DNA of 64,000 nt from Hymenoscyphus infarciens. Its lineage: Eukaryota > Ascomycota > Leotiomycetes > Helotiales > Helotiaceae. Below, one piece after another: positions 12,427-24,236 of the stretch. Each line of letters opens with the position of its first letter. The first letter of the stretch is position 1. The notes beneath the pieces are model-generated. The model did no database searches, was not told the origin of the DNA, and saw only the letters and a program-made list of their open reading frames with translations. The translations under genes and the position numbers were made by a program. The stretch spans positions 1 through 64,000 of the forward strand of contig LLCB01000058.1 in NCBI GenBank assembly GCA_001414345.1. Reading direction: 5' to 3'.

Positions 12427-12999
12427 ATGATTCAATTAAAGGTATTTCCAGTTGAATATCTCTATGCTATATACAAGTGCTAACCTCTCCTACAGTCGAT
12501 GCTTAATTGCATAGACAACTCTGGCGCGGCCATTGTTGAATGCGCAAAGGTCATGAAGATGAATCGGGGAGCCAAAATCGGTACGAAGTCCAGCTCTTGA
12601 CTGCCAACACCAAGCAGTGCTTACGAGTACTATAGGCGATCGCATAATCGTTGTCGTTCAGAAGCAGAGAAATTTCGGTCCCGAATCAGGCCCGGGTGCC
12701 AGCGTTTCCACATCCGCCGCGAACAAAGTCCGAAGAGGAGATATAAGGCATGCTGTGGTCGTGCGAACAAAGAAGAAGCTACAAAGACCCGATGGAAGCG
12801 TGGTCAAGTTCGATGATAATGCTTGTGTGTTGATCAACAAGACGGGAGAGCCTATAGGAACGAGACTGAATGGTAGGATTTGGCAACAAAGAAACATACC
12901 CAGGGGAAAGTACTAACATATATTTTAGGAGTCGTTGGAACTGAGCTAAGAAAGATGAAGTGGTCAAAAATCCTGTCACTTGCTCCAATGCACTTGTAG
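12427..12999 (+). CDS. Mitochondrial large-subunit ribosomal protein uL14m
   Basis: Four exons: 12427-12441, 12496-12580, 12636-12872 and 12929-12999, giving 135 aa, the normal length for a bacterial-type L14. The protein begins [16 protein letters not shown] and carries the L14 core: [29 protein letters not shown] and the signature [18 protein letters not shown]. The first exon is only five codons; the last intron contains a perfect TACTAAC branch site at 12911. The product sits at the subunit interface of the mitochondrial ribosome (the yeast counterpart is Mrpl38). Divergently transcribed from set9. The cytosolic L14 homologue (uL14, yeast Rpl23) has a different N-terminus, so the mitochondrial assignment is favoured. 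Confidence 0.93.
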
Positions 13000-13212
13000 A
13001 AAACTGTATAAAGACAAAGCATCATGTATCATAGGCGATCAGGCGTTGAAAATGGGGAAATGTTCATTGTTAGAATGTATGAATGCAAAATCTAACTTCA
13101 TGCCTCTTACCAGGCAACGCCATGCTCCATTTTCCTTCCAGGTCCTTCCAGGATGATCCCCTAACGCCATGACCCGTCTATGTACTCCGTCTCCAGGTTA
13201 AATCCAAGGATT

Positions 13213-13902
13213 TCATGTAAAGATATGACCACATCCGCAACACACATAGAACAGTCCCTAGATATTGTTAGTTGGTGCGTACTTAAGATGACTGAAAAGG
13301 ACTTACCATGCCAGTTTCTGCAGTTCTTTGTTGAGACTGGAAGAACACTGCATCCTCAGTCTTACACTTTGGACAAGCTTTGTTGGACCTTGGTAGCTAA
13401 AAAATGCAAAACAAACATCAGCAAGCAGTCTCTGTGAGATCAACTTTTGACACGACTCCTCCAGTATCCTTCTTCAACATCTTGGGCGATGAAATCATTT
13501 TCTCTCTATGCGAATCATCCACTGCGCCACCATCGACCCCTCTCTTCCTGCCTTCACAGAGAACAACTACACCACACAGTAAACAGAGAGGTAAACCCAC
13601 AGTAGGATCCGATCCAACATCTTGGGTCACACCAGCAGTCTCACCAACAGAGGTGCTAAGATGATTTCGGAAGACGCAGGCGGATGTAGCTTCCTCAGAG
13701 TATTGACAGGTTCGACAGGCGAAGTTCAGTCGGTGGGTATCGGGGTCCTCCTTGGGGTAGAGCATGTTAGAACTATTGAAGATGTTAGCATTTGAGCATG
13801 ACATTTGAGAATGGAGGTTTACCATTCGCTGCAAAATCGGAAAGTGATTTGTTCGGACTTCTTCTTTGGCTCGTCGCCGTAACCTGACTCTGGTGATGCC
13901 AT
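13213..13902 (-). CDS. rpb9: DNA-directed RNA polymerase II subunit RPB9
   Basis: Four exons: 13902-13823, 13772-13601, 13396-13307 and 13257-13213 (128 aa). The N-terminal zinc ribbon reads [16 protein letters not shown] with a second pair ACRTC. The conserved linker [17 protein letters not shown] is restored only if the second intron uses a GTGGGT donor, which argues strongly for that splice. The C-terminal TFIIS-like ribbon has CPKC, the [13 protein letters not shown] loop and CCGCGHIFT. Rpb9 acts in start-site choice, transcription fidelity and RNA cleavage in the polymerase II core. Divergent partner of the Pin1 gene at 14359. Confidence 0.94.
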
Positions 13903-14358
13903 CGTGTACAGTTTGGTTCTGTAATCTGGGGATTGTGTGGCGGACCGCGGGGCGAATATTTACGTGGGAAGGTTGTTTGATTCAAGTTTGCGAAACGTGA
14001 GACTCGTGATCGTTAAGAAACAGTGCTGTCGTTGTCGCGTTGAAATGGAATGAAGTGGTGTTTGCAATTTTGAGTAACAGACTTTCTTTCAAAGCAGGAT
14101 GAGTGAGGCTGGCAATCCAATGCGGTCGGTTTGTGCTAGCGCAAAATCGCGCAACTGCAACGATAAGCCTGGACTAGCCTTCTCCAGACCCCGCATTGAA
14201 ATCACGTGGGGTAACCGCTGTGGAAAGACCAATCCAGCTTTCTTGGTCCTTCTCCCCTTGCAGCCACCGAAATCTGTACAACCATCGTGCAAACTACCTC
14301 TCCCTTCAAATTGCATCACTTCCCCAAGCTCATATCCACCCCATAACCGTCACACAAA
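13903..14358. promoter_or_regulatory. Shared upstream region of rpb9 and Pin1 genes
   Basis: 456 bp between the two divergent start codons. Short frames on both strands here look like chance. No named motif could be assigned. Confidence 0.5.
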
Positions 14359-15154
14359 ATGGTAAGCTCTCCATTCTGTTCCACGAATACCCTCCCCTCC
14401 TCCTTGTTTACAAAACAAACCCTTGAGCCCCCTCTTCCCTAGCAACAAGCCAACAGAAAGAGAAGCCTTGTTAACCAAGAGAAACCATAAGGCTGACGCA
14501 GGATTGCCCACGGGATGGGAGGTTCGACACTCAAATTCCAAGAACCTACCCTATTACTTCAACGAGTCGCAAAAGACATCAAGATGGGAGCCCCCGCCAG
14601 GAACAGACACAGAGAAGCTCAAGACATACATGGCTGAGCACCATAGTGCGCCGGAGATTAGACCAGATGCTGCCGGGACGAATGGAAGTTCTGCGAATAA
14701 TGGCAAGATCCGTGCTGCTCATCTTTTGGTGAAGCATAAGGATAGTAGACGTCCTAGCAGTTGGCGCGAGGTAAGTTTCTACCCCAAGGCTTATGTTTTC
14801 TCGTCTCAGACAACGTATGCTAACAAATGATTCAAGGCTGAGATTAGACGCACAAAGGACGAGGCAATGGGAATCATTCTTGGTCATGAACAGCGTATTA
14901 AAAGTGGCCAATCCACCCTTGGTCAACTCGCCGTCAGCGAATCCGACTGTAGCAGCGCACGGAAAATGGGAGATTTAGGATTCTTCGGCAGAGGAGATAT
15001 GCAAAAGGAGTTCGAGGAGGCATCTTTCCAATTGAAGCCCGGAGAGATTAGCGGGGTAGTTGAGACTGCTTCTGGGCTACATTTAATTGAGAGGTAAGAA
15101 GGTTCCCTTGTCCTTTCAGAGCTATATGCTAACAAGCCGAAAAGATTGGAATAA
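14359..15154 (+). CDS. Peptidyl-prolyl cis-trans isomerase Pin1/Ess1 (WW plus parvulin)
   Basis: Exons 14359-14361 (just the start codon), 14492-14770, 14837-15093 and 15145-15154 give 182 aa. The start exon was chosen because no ATG precedes the WW domain in its own exon, and ATG followed by GTAAGC joins in frame to ADAGLPTGWEVR. The WW domain is at residues 5-40 (GLPTGW ... YYFN ... SRWEPP). The parvulin domain spans about 70-180, with AAHLLVKHKDSRRPSSWR (phosphate-binding basic loop), LGFFGRGDMQKEFEEASF and SGLHLIERLE. Known role of the family: isomerising phosphorylated Ser/Thr-Pro bonds, notably in the RNA polymerase II C-terminal domain. The linker between the domains is longer than in human PIN1. 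Confidence 0.95.
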
Positions 15155-15344
15155 AGATTCTTCCTGGGTTGCGTTCACGTGGATTACATTACTGGCATGC
15201 GGATGCTTTTTTTGATACGAGTCTATGATAAAGTTGGGCCGTCGGCTTTCTCTCCCCCGAAAAGCTTTGAGCATGAAATGATATTTTTCCCTCGATGAGA
15301 ATACAAATACGGTCCTTCTAGAAAGTCTGTGGAATTTCTTCAAT

Positions 15345-17642
15345 TTACTGTACCAAAGAGTCGATAGCCTTTACTATAGGTGGTACCGAAGTTAAAGCAA
15401 GTGTAATGATACCAAAAAGACTCATACTCAGACTTGACAAGGCTGCTGCTCGAGGGTCTGTGACGAGTAAGAGTGCCGTTGCGATTGCTGAAGAATTTCC
15501 GCCAAGTGTTACGCCTCGAGTGACATAGTCATCTGGTGATTCCTTTTTGTCAGCTGCAAGGTACAGAGGGGCAAAGTTGCGGGAGTTGTGGGGAGAGGGT
15601 GTCACTTGACTAGAAGAATCTTGTTTCTCGGACATTCTACCGGACAAGAACAATGGAATTTATTTAGGTGAACATTGGAACAAAGCTTACCTTCTGGAAT
15701 TCTTAGATACTCGAGAATTCGATGACCGATGAGCGCGCCCAGTATTCCGCTCATTATTGCCAGTGCGGCATTCTGTGAATCAGTCAGTCGGTCCTTTCAC
15801 CTCCTTTATTGTAACCGCGATGTTTTGAATGGATTTCCGATGCCAGTTTGAGAGAATCAACTGAATGCCGGGAAGGAAAATCTGGAGAGGATGGTTTTGC
15901 TTACTGTGTTCACATCACCTCCCAGATTCTTCGTGGCAGGAGTTGCCAAAGCAAGAGTTAAACTCCTTCCTGCAAACGCGAGACTTCTTGTTGAAGATAT
16001 TCCGATTGCGTAACCTGGGGTTTGTAAGTCACTCGTTCTTTTTTTAAACTTTTTTTCAAAGAGCGTTGGGGGTTTCTTACACAGAGCGGGGTATCCAAAA
16101 AGGGAACCGATAGAGATCGCAACGTTGGGAATTACTATTGCGAAGAAATGTCGTCGGAGTTCTTGTCGGTAGGAGAACATTGGTAGAGCTAGTGCTACGA
16201 TTGACGCATCTAGGACACTGCCAAAGACTGATTTGGGTGTTAGTAAATCCGTTCTGGAACTTGCAGTAACAAAGGAGAAGGGTTGGAAATCGAGAGAAGA
16301 AAATACTTACTATCCCCAGCACCCGGCATAGGCAACCCCTTCTCCCCATGCCAGAGATCAAGATAATTGGTACTAGTCTTGTAACTCGTCAGCACCTCTC
16401 GAAGTGTATCCCCTCGAATCAACCCCATGATCCATACTCCTAATATCGTAATTGCAGAGGAGACTAAAACGGGATGTAGAAATTGTTTCCATCGCGGGGG
16501 AAGGGAGATGGCGAAGAGATAGGCGAGGACGTTGAATGTTAGTTGTGCGGGCATAGAGTACCCTGTTGTATAGTAAACTGGTAACCCAATAAATAGGAAG
16601 AGAAATGTGTAGGTTAGACGGTCAAAATTTAGATTTATGAACGCTGCCCATCGTTGGGGACGCGTGAGAGGGAGCGGGGCTTGGGGTGGGACAATCGCAT
16701 TCTCCCTTAATATCTCATCGTTTTCCGGAGGTCCTCCTGTTCCTCGAATTCTAGTTGGATCTTGGGTTCTTTGGGGCGCTGCTAGGTTGCTTGCGACCTC
16801 TTCTAGGAATGTGAGTGGTGTTGAGGTTTCGCTATCGAGACCTGGTGTTGTCATGCCACTTGGGAGAGGAGTAGCTTCAGAATCCTGGATACTTGTTGCT
16901 CTGGTTTCTGCTAGGGGAATGGCGTCTTGCTCGTTTCCCATTTCTTCGGCTCGCTCAGTTATTGCTCTTTTTGAGGAGCCTAGTATGAGCTGGAGACCTC
17001 GTGCTAGCCATGCTGTGGCTGCGAAAACGGCGAAGAATCCAATTACTGGTGGAGTTAGAAAGTGTGGCACATGTAAGGTAAGTACTGACTGAATACTGCT
17101 ATGATTTTGCTCACTTCAACACCGCTGATTGGAGGACTTAGGGGAAGAAGGACGAATCTATTGTTGACTTAGAACCCAAATAATCAATGTTTTGCGGGGA
17201 AATCCCACTTACGAGGGGGTGAAGAAAATGTTGATATAACGAAGAGACCATCCAGCCTATCAAGTATTAAAAAAGCACGGAATTCGTGGAGTATATGCTT
17301 ACAGGGACATCGATAACACTCAGGATGGTTTTTGTTTTCTGATTTCCCAATAGAGTATCACATAGCATGAGACCAAAGAACAAGACAACCAATAGAGCAA
17401 CCGAGGCTGGAAAAGATACAGAACTCAAGCCAATAAGACTATTAACTCCAAAACAAGCGAGAAGAATTATCAAAATTCCAACTGGGACATAGAACCATGC
17501 TGTTAGGTTCCTTCGCCAAGATAATCTGGCTACCTGTATTTCGTCAGTAATGAGGGCTACCGATTCGCTCAATTCAACGTACTAATCGAAGGGATTCAAA
17601 TCCATCTGATACGTATCCTGACATGCCATTATTTTCAGCCAT
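15345..17642 (-). CDS. LrgB-like integral membrane protein (plastidal glycolate/glycerate translocator-like)
   Basis: Nine exons: 17642-17583, 17533-17303, 17256-17213, 17157-17090, 17045-16311, 16227-16081, 16014-15905, 15772-15691 and 15553-15345 (561 aa). The start is MAENNGMSGY, joined to VARLSWRRNLTAWFYVP by a 49-nt intron. An N-terminal LrgA-like membrane region (FFTPSFVLLPLSPPISGVEV) is followed by a hydrophilic loop (about residues 165-270) and a C-terminal LrgB region with many membrane helices and the motifs GAGDIFGSVLDASIVALALP, GISSTRSLAF, TPATKN and TRGVTLGGNSSAIATA. The same LrgA-LrgB fusion exists in plants as PLGG1, a glycolate/glycerate carrier; bacterial LrgA and LrgB are separate holin/antiholin-like proteins. 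The substrate in this fungus is unknown. Shares a 213-bp upstream region with the HAUS3-like gene. Confidence 0.88.
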
Positions 17643-17855
17643 ATTTCCTTCCAAGAATGAAAACAGTTGGGAAGAGATGTTTGACTCATTTTGCGATAAA
17701 GAGCTGGAAGTTAGTGCAAATCGGCGGGAGGAAAAGGAGGGTGATGCCGGACCGATCCGGAAGGAGGGGCAACTTGCCGAGCCGAAAACTTCCCGCCAGC
17801 GCGTCCCCCGACACAGCACCATACCCCAAAAACAACAACCTCCAAACTGAATAAC
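17643..17855. promoter_or_regulatory. Compact bidirectional promoter, LrgB-like / HAUS3-like
   Basis: Only 213 bp separate the two divergent start codons, so both 5' UTRs and promoters must be very short or overlapping. The middle is G/C-rich compared with its surroundings. Confidence 0.6.
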
Positions 17856-19630
17856 ATGGCACACAATTTATTTGAAGACCTCGCGAATATTTTGCGCGAC
17901 CGCGATGTGCCATACGATCGCGATACCCTTAAATCGGCATGCAAAGACCCAAAGTCCCAGACCGCTATTCGAGAATGGATGGACGAATACTTGACGCCAG
18001 AAACACTACTCACAAAAGATGAGGTTGCTGTGTATGTTTCTTTTCTTTTGTATAAATGACTCTGGCTAATATAGTCTAGATATGCCAATTTGACCAAGAC
18101 GGGAGAATTCGAAAGACTCGCTGCCCAAGACCTTTCTGCCGTTCATGGCCTCAACGATTCCGAAATTCGAGACGCCATTGAAGAACTTAAACGTTCCACC
18201 ACTGCGATCGAGAAACAGAGCGACGCTCTAAAATTACAACAGAATGCTATGGGTACATTGGTTAAAAACAACCAGCGAAATAGCCAGGCACGGTCTCTTT
18301 CGAGCGATACACAAGTCAAGAAATGGAATGTGGAAAGAGACCATGTTAGCAGAGCAGTAAGGATTCTCTCCGCGAATTTGCCTTGGGTCAATGCTAAGAG
18401 AATCAAATTTAGATTGAAGATCTGTCGCAAAGTCTCGAATATCAAATTTTGGATCTGGAACAACAAAACAAAGTCTCCAAGGCAACGGTCAAGCAGACGG
18501 TGGATAGCATATTGAAATCTGATGATAAATTACTATCCAGTTTGCAAAAACTTGCTTTGGATCTGGATCCTATCCAGTCAGAGGATGACGATGTTATTGC
18601 ACGTATTAAAGAATTATCTGCTAGGTAAGTAACCCATCCGCCTGGTAGGTCACATCTAATCGTTTACCAGACTTATCAAACATACTGTCGAAGGAATAAG
18701 AACAAAGTTAGATCGTATATATTTAGAAGCCTTGCCATCTTCTGGTTCTGATGACCCAAATAACCAGGAGAGTCGAGATTTACAAGATGAGCTGGAATCG
18801 CTATACTCAGAAATACTTCCCGTTGCCCAGATGTCTGCTGAGCAACAATTCTTGCAGCCAGCTCTTAAAACTATATCCGCTAAGAATGGCCAGGGACAAG
18901 AACGGGCTGTGAAGGCTGTCAAATATGTGAGTTTCGAAATTTGCCGCTCCATCGACGATATCCTAACCTCATCTAGATACATCAATGCCTCACCTTTCTA
19001 GTAAGTCGTGTAGAGGCTTTCTTAGAGCGGGCAGAGGAAGACCAATGCCACAAGATGGCATTGAGAGTTGTTCTGGATACTGCCAAAAAGGAACTTTCAC
19101 GGGTAATTGAAGATCCACTACCAAAAGCAAGTCCGTCGAAGCCGCGTGCTCAAAAGAGGAGAACATCTTCTGCTCCATCGCCTGCAAGAGCAAGGAATGC
19201 ACGACGACGTTCTTCCGGAATGGGAGATGAAGATATCGATCCGGAACAACAACTTGCTCGAAACCTAGGGATCACACTACCAGTAGATGCCGTCCCAGAT
19301 GAAGCACGTGTCGAGGCGCTAGAACAAATACTCGCCGATCGACTTATCAAGTTGGATATCCATTCCTCGAGTCTCCAAACTACAACTGAGTCTTCGATAT
19401 CTTCTCATATTTTAGATTCGCGGTTGACTTTACAATTGCTGCAGGATTCTCTGCTCGCCGAGTCATTGTATCATAAAGTGCGACTTTTAGACCCGGATAT
19501 TGAATCCTCGGTTTCTATGTTCCAGCAGGAGATTGTGGATTTACAAGGGAGTTTGGATGATATTGATTTACAGCAGTTACTTGTGAAGAATGTCAATAGG
19601 GACCAGATTATCGAACGATGGGGTCGCTGA
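17856..19630 (+). CDS. Probable augmin complex subunit 3 (HAUS3-like)
   Basis: Five exons: 17856-18031, 18080-18356, 18413-18624, 18671-18926 and 18977-19630 (524 aa). The N-terminal 60 residues (SQTAIREWMDEYLTPETLL, then KDEVAVYANLTKTGEF) resemble the HAUS3 N-terminus, which has a tryptophan-containing WF/W segment followed by an acidic LSERELEAF-like helix and an LQKSGK-like turn. The rest is mostly coiled coil with repeated heptads, except for a basic serine-rich patch near residues 350-390. Augmin recruits gamma-tubulin to spindle microtubules and exists in Aspergillus. Identification rests on remembered sequence resemblance, so another coiled-coil spindle or kinetochore protein is possible. 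Confidence 0.55.
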
Positions 19631-19959
19631 GAACTCTAGCTTGGTGTGTGTTGTTGCCGACAGAAAATGCAGTGATGAAAAAAAATTTTTAAGCAAATAT
19701 TCTTACCAGCTGCTCCCAACATCATTCGTGACCGACTTAAATCAAAAGATTCTATCAAGTCTCAAGTCAGAGGACTGAATTCTGTATGTTTTCAAAAGCA
19801 AACAGTCGCATAGCAAACCAGCTTCTAGGAGTATATAACTTTTGTTCCACCCTTTTCACGAAACAGCATAACTGAACTCTTTCTAACACTTCTTGTTTCT
19901 TGAACTTACTCGTCAACTCTTTCTAGTAATTTGCAATTCTTCTCAAAGGAATTTAGAAC

Positions 19960-20582
19960 ATGGCACCAAGACCAGGCCGAGAGTAAGTAAAGCACTTCTT
20001 ACAAATCCTTGAACCCAACTGAAGTCGATATAAGCGGCAAGATAAGTCCGAACGCTTCACCCCACGCCGAATGTCTGAACCGGTATGTCTAACCTCCATT
20101 ATAAAATGGCACATGCGCTATTGCTAAACCTCCACTCGCAGGACCGTCGACGAGCAAGTAGAACACCTCGCCCGAGAAATATTTGCAACCCAGCAATGGC
20201 GGGATTTCCTCAGCCGCCTTCCCGACCGACCGCTTGCAGGTGGAATGTTAAACCAGGAAATAGATTACATTCAGGCCCAAATCGAGCAATTGGTTAGGGA
20301 CCTTGCGTATCACTCTTTGTATGTAACCACCCCCTCCCCCTCCAAACCCCCGCTCGTGGGTTTTTTAGCAATTACAATCCAGAAGCGCAAGAAGCTAGTG
20401 ATGCAGAGGAAGAGCTAGGATATCATGGTGATGATGAGGGGAATCAGAGAAGGAGACGGAGAAAAGACGACGAAGAACCTAAGTCTCGTCATGGTGAACC
20501 AGATACTTGGAAACCTGGTGGGGGAGGTGGTGAGGGTGGAGCGGGTGCTGGTGCTGGTGCTGGTGCTGGCGTGACAACATGA
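19960..20582 (+). CDS. Small protein of unknown function with Gly-Ala tail
   Basis: Four exons fit: 19960-19982, 20035-20082, 20142-20318 and 20369-20582 (153 aa). The first acceptor is ambiguous, since a second in-frame AG lies 12 nt downstream. The middle is a helix-rich segment (EQVEHLAREIFATQQWRDFL, then a second amphipathic helix EIDYIQAQIEQLVRDLAYHS). The C-terminus is acidic and arginine-rich and ends in a short GAGAGAGAG run. No domain was recognised. Splice sites and phases agree throughout, and each join keeps an open frame, which supports a real gene. Confidence 0.6.
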
Positions 20583-21827
20583 GATACATCGAGGCTATTG
20601 CCTCTACGCACTCTTTGTTCAACAGAGGGTTCTGGACCCGACCTAAATCTGACTCGAGTACTTCTCAACTACTCCTATTCCTGGTTCTTATTCACGTTGC
20701 TATTCTAAAAGTGTTTTCGTCGGGGGTTAATTTCAAAATCTAAAAAAAACTATCTACGAGAAGTGCCAACGTCTACAACTCGAGTCGAGTTACTCGACGC
20801 ACACTAGATAGAAACTTTCAATACCTAAGGAAAGGGTAAATTAAGACTTTGCGCATCTGCTCATATTCTTGTTATATTTTAAAGATTATTTGCTGCTGAT
20901 TTATTACGTAGCGTTTTCACAAATTGTAGTTTTTGTGGCGTCGCAAACGAATTAATTTTGGCGTTGGGCTTCAGAGATGATTGGTTCCACAATGTGGTTT
21001 CAACGGTTTTGGGGGCGTATACGAGTCATTGGTGCAAAAACTTTACGCGGGCACGAATAGTATCATGAATAATTTAACTCTTCATGTTGTGAGTAAGAAG
21101 TACTCGGGGATCTCAGACGCTGGCTTGTCTGCTCGGGTTGTACATACCGTCACTTTTTTGTTTCCAGTGGATGTACAGCCTCTTAGGGAAATTGGCAGGA
21201 CGTAAGGGTAGCTACTTGTGTGTTGCAGGGTATTTTACAAGGTATTTTGTATGTGATTTGATCAACTCGAAGAATTCAGGGATCGCTGTACCTAGTTTCC
21301 TGTGAAAATGATTGCAGCCCCTTCTCAGTGTTGAAAATCTAGTTCATTGTGCGAACCGACCTTTTGCTGCTCATTAAAGGTGAAAGGAATTTAGTAAGCC
21401 GAGACAATCTTGGTTGGTTTCAAATTCGTTGATAGGAACTTCGTACGAGTCGGTTCGCAGTAGCTTTACATTTGCCTCCAAAATTAGTTACTAGGCTCGG
21501 TAATCTCGTAAATTAGAGAACTATTCACTCTAACTAGGCTGGCCCCAATCTCTCTTTACCGTCAGGTTTTACGAAGGCTTTCAACGGTTGGTTCCCAAGA
21601 ACTGGTCCCGGTCATCCCTAGCTTAAAACGGGTAAGCAAAGGTAGAGTGGATCACCCTCGCCGCACCGCATCGCAACAAAAGACCAACATTCAACTTCCT
21701 TTCCCAAGATCCCTTATTTTTTCATTCTAGAAGCTGGTATTCACAGAAAAGCGCCGAGAAAGAGAAAGAAGTAAGATTCGATATCACAACAGGGTTTTTG
21801 ATCGTCAACAGAAGTACAAAAGTCAAG
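20583..21827. other. Intergenic, no gene seen
   Basis: 1.2 kb with only short, unconvincing frames. The last 100-150 bases are likely the 5' UTR of the FAD oxidoreductase gene at 21828. Confidence 0.5.
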
Positions 21828-23786
21828 ATGGGTGTACTTCGGTTGGGACTGGGATTGATACCCCTATTGTTGGGAAGTCACGTTTCTGCGACTGGAGCTG
21901 GAGATCCACAGATTGTTATGGGAGGAAACGAGGGCGGGGATAATTGTTTCAATGCTGTGAGTTTCTTGTGTCATCTCGGAACATTTTCAACTTTGTAACC
22001 TTACAAAACTAACATCACCTCAGTGCACAGAGCTTACGAACGTCCTGGGTACTAAAGCACATCACGGAAATCCACCACCTGGTTTCGTTGAATCGTTCCA
22101 TTGCTCAAGACAACGGGAAGTGGTACCTGCTTGTATCGTTCAGCCTACCACAGCTCAAGATGTCTCAACTACTATTCAGGTTTGTAAACAGTATCAATGT
22201 CATTTCGCAGTCAAATCTGGAGGTCATGCTATGTTCAAGGGTGCCTCCAATGCGGATGGCGGTGTCACCATCGACTTGGTGAATTTGAATCAGATTGAAG
22301 TTAGTGAAGATCAGAAAACTGTGAGGGTTGGTCCGGGCAATCGGTGGGGGAAGGTTTATGAGAAATTGGAACCGATGGGATTGGTTGTTGTTGGGGGTAG
22401 AGTTGATCATGTTGGGGTTGGTGGATTCATGCTGGGTGGTAAGTTTTTTCTTCTCTTTTCCCTTCCCTTGTATTTGATGAGTTTTATATCTTGAGTTGAA
22501 GGAGTTTTGCTAATACACGATTAAAGGTGGTATCTCGTTTATGTCTCGCCAATACGGATGGGCTTCTGATAACGTCCGAAACTACGAGGTACGTCCTCCG
22601 CTCAGTCCAAAGAAATTGACTCTGATCTTATGAAATTTAGGTCGTCCTGGCAAATGGAACAATCTCCAACGTTAACTACGAGTCCCATCCAGATCTATAT
22701 TGGGCCCTTCGAGGAGGTGGCAACAACTTCGGAGTAGTAACCAGCTTCGACCTCGAAACTTACCCCCAAAAGCAAGTTTGGGGTGGACAAAGCTACTGGA
22801 TAATGTCCGATTACCGCACCAAGCACTCAGATCTCCAACTTAAGCCATCAGAGCTCGACTTTTCCCTCATGTCATTGAAGCGAATTGCTGCCAATGCAGT
22901 AGTAAGAGCTTTCTGTCTCGCCGGACGTTGCACCACAATCCCAGAATTCCTCGAAGTTCTGGTGAAAATGGCAACGAAGGAGGAGCCATTCTTACATTTG
23001 TATATGTCTTTTGGCTACCTACCACGAGCAGGTGTTCTCATGGGAAGTTCTTGTGCCGTTCATTCACAACCAGTGGTTAATCCTCCTGAGTTTCAAGAGC
23101 TTGAGACTATAAATTATGCGTATAGTTCTGTGAAGGTTGATAATCTTACTTCAATCGGGAGGGATGTTACTGCTTGGAATGTTCCTGGGGGAAGGTATGT
23201 TTGAACACCCCATCACTGCCGATAATTTGACTCATGGCTGTTCCAGATTTATTTATTCTCCTTTCACGGTCAAGGCCAATCTGGAATTGCTTTTGAAAAT
23301 CATGGACTTCTTCCTCGAGGCTTCTTCCAGTCTTTTTGATGTATCAGGCATAGAACCAAGTTTTGTCCTGCAACCAATTACGCAAATCGCATCTGTGGGC
23401 CGAGAGAAGAACGGCGGAGGTCCATTTGGGATTGAGAAATCTGATGGAGATTTGATTTGTTAGTTACCCTTACTCGCCACTTTCCTTCCTGAACCCATCA
23501 ACTCACACTTTTCTCTTTAGTGCTTTCCCTCTCCCCAGAATGGAAAGACGCAGCAGATGACATGCGTGTCCAAACCGCATATACAAAATTCATGGAGAAA
23601 AGCATCAACCTCGCCAAAGAAAGTGGTCTTTTCCATCCTTTCGTCTACCAGAACTACGCAAATATCAGCCAGGATGTGTTCGGGGGTTACGGAGAGAAGA
23701 ATCGGGCGAAACTTTTGGATATTCAGGGGAAGTATGATCCAGAGAGAGTGTTTGCTAAGCTACAACCTGGCTTTTTTAAATTGTAA
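21828..23786 (+). CDS. Secreted FAD-linked oxidoreductase (BBE family)
   Basis: Six exons: 21828-21956, 22024-22438, 22527-22588, 22641-23194, 23247-23458 and 23521-23786 (545 aa). The start MGVLRLGLGLIPLLLGSHVSA is a clear signal peptide. The FAD-binding (PCMH-type) domain has the SGGH motif (VKSGGHAMFKG), whose histidine normally carries FAD covalently. It then has VGPGNRWGKVYE, GRVDHVGVGGFMLGGG and LRGGGNNFGVVTSF. Where berberine-bridge enzymes have a second flavin link through cysteine in the VGVGG segment (GVCPTVGVGG), this protein has none, so single covalent attachment is expected. The C-terminus YANISQDVFGGYGEKNRAKL, then KYDPERVFAKLQPGFFKL, is the BBE tail. The substrate is unknown; relatives oxidise sugars, alkaloids or polyketides. 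Confidence 0.9.
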
Positions 23787-24236
23787 ATGTAGCAATTAGA
23801 GGAGGTGTAAATTTTGAAATTGAGGCAGAATTGGTCTAGATTGGATTTAGAGTGGCTCGGAAGTTTATCCTCAGAGGCGAATAAGATTCTAAATTCTGAC
23901 CAGGTTGGAAGGGAGTCCAAAAGCTTTCAACCCAGCATCTTGTCAATCGTTGCTACTGGTTTCAACATTCTTAAAGGAGCCACATCGCAAGAATCGTGTT
24001 GAAGATGCTATGTGTCATTTTTCTTGAAATGCTTGAGAGAGGAGGAAGACCTGTCAAAAAATTCCAGAAATTACGCGAGCTATGAACTTCGAGCCCAGTT
24101 TCACAATGTACTTGTTTCGTAGCACGTGTTTGAGCCAAAATCCGGCCATGAATAAGAAGTTCCATTTGAAGGAAGACAACTACGTTATTCCTCAAGATCC
24201 TGCGCTCGCCTGCTATCTCCACTTTACTCAAACCTT
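23787..24236. other. Intergenic between convergent genes
   Basis: 450 bp containing the 3' UTRs of the FAD oxidoreductase and the short-chain dehydrogenase. No further feature was seen. Confidence 0.5.

Noticed and set aside
16637..17092. 151-codon plus-strand frame inside the LrgB-like gene
   Set aside because: Antisense shadow of the long fifth exon of the LrgB-like gene.
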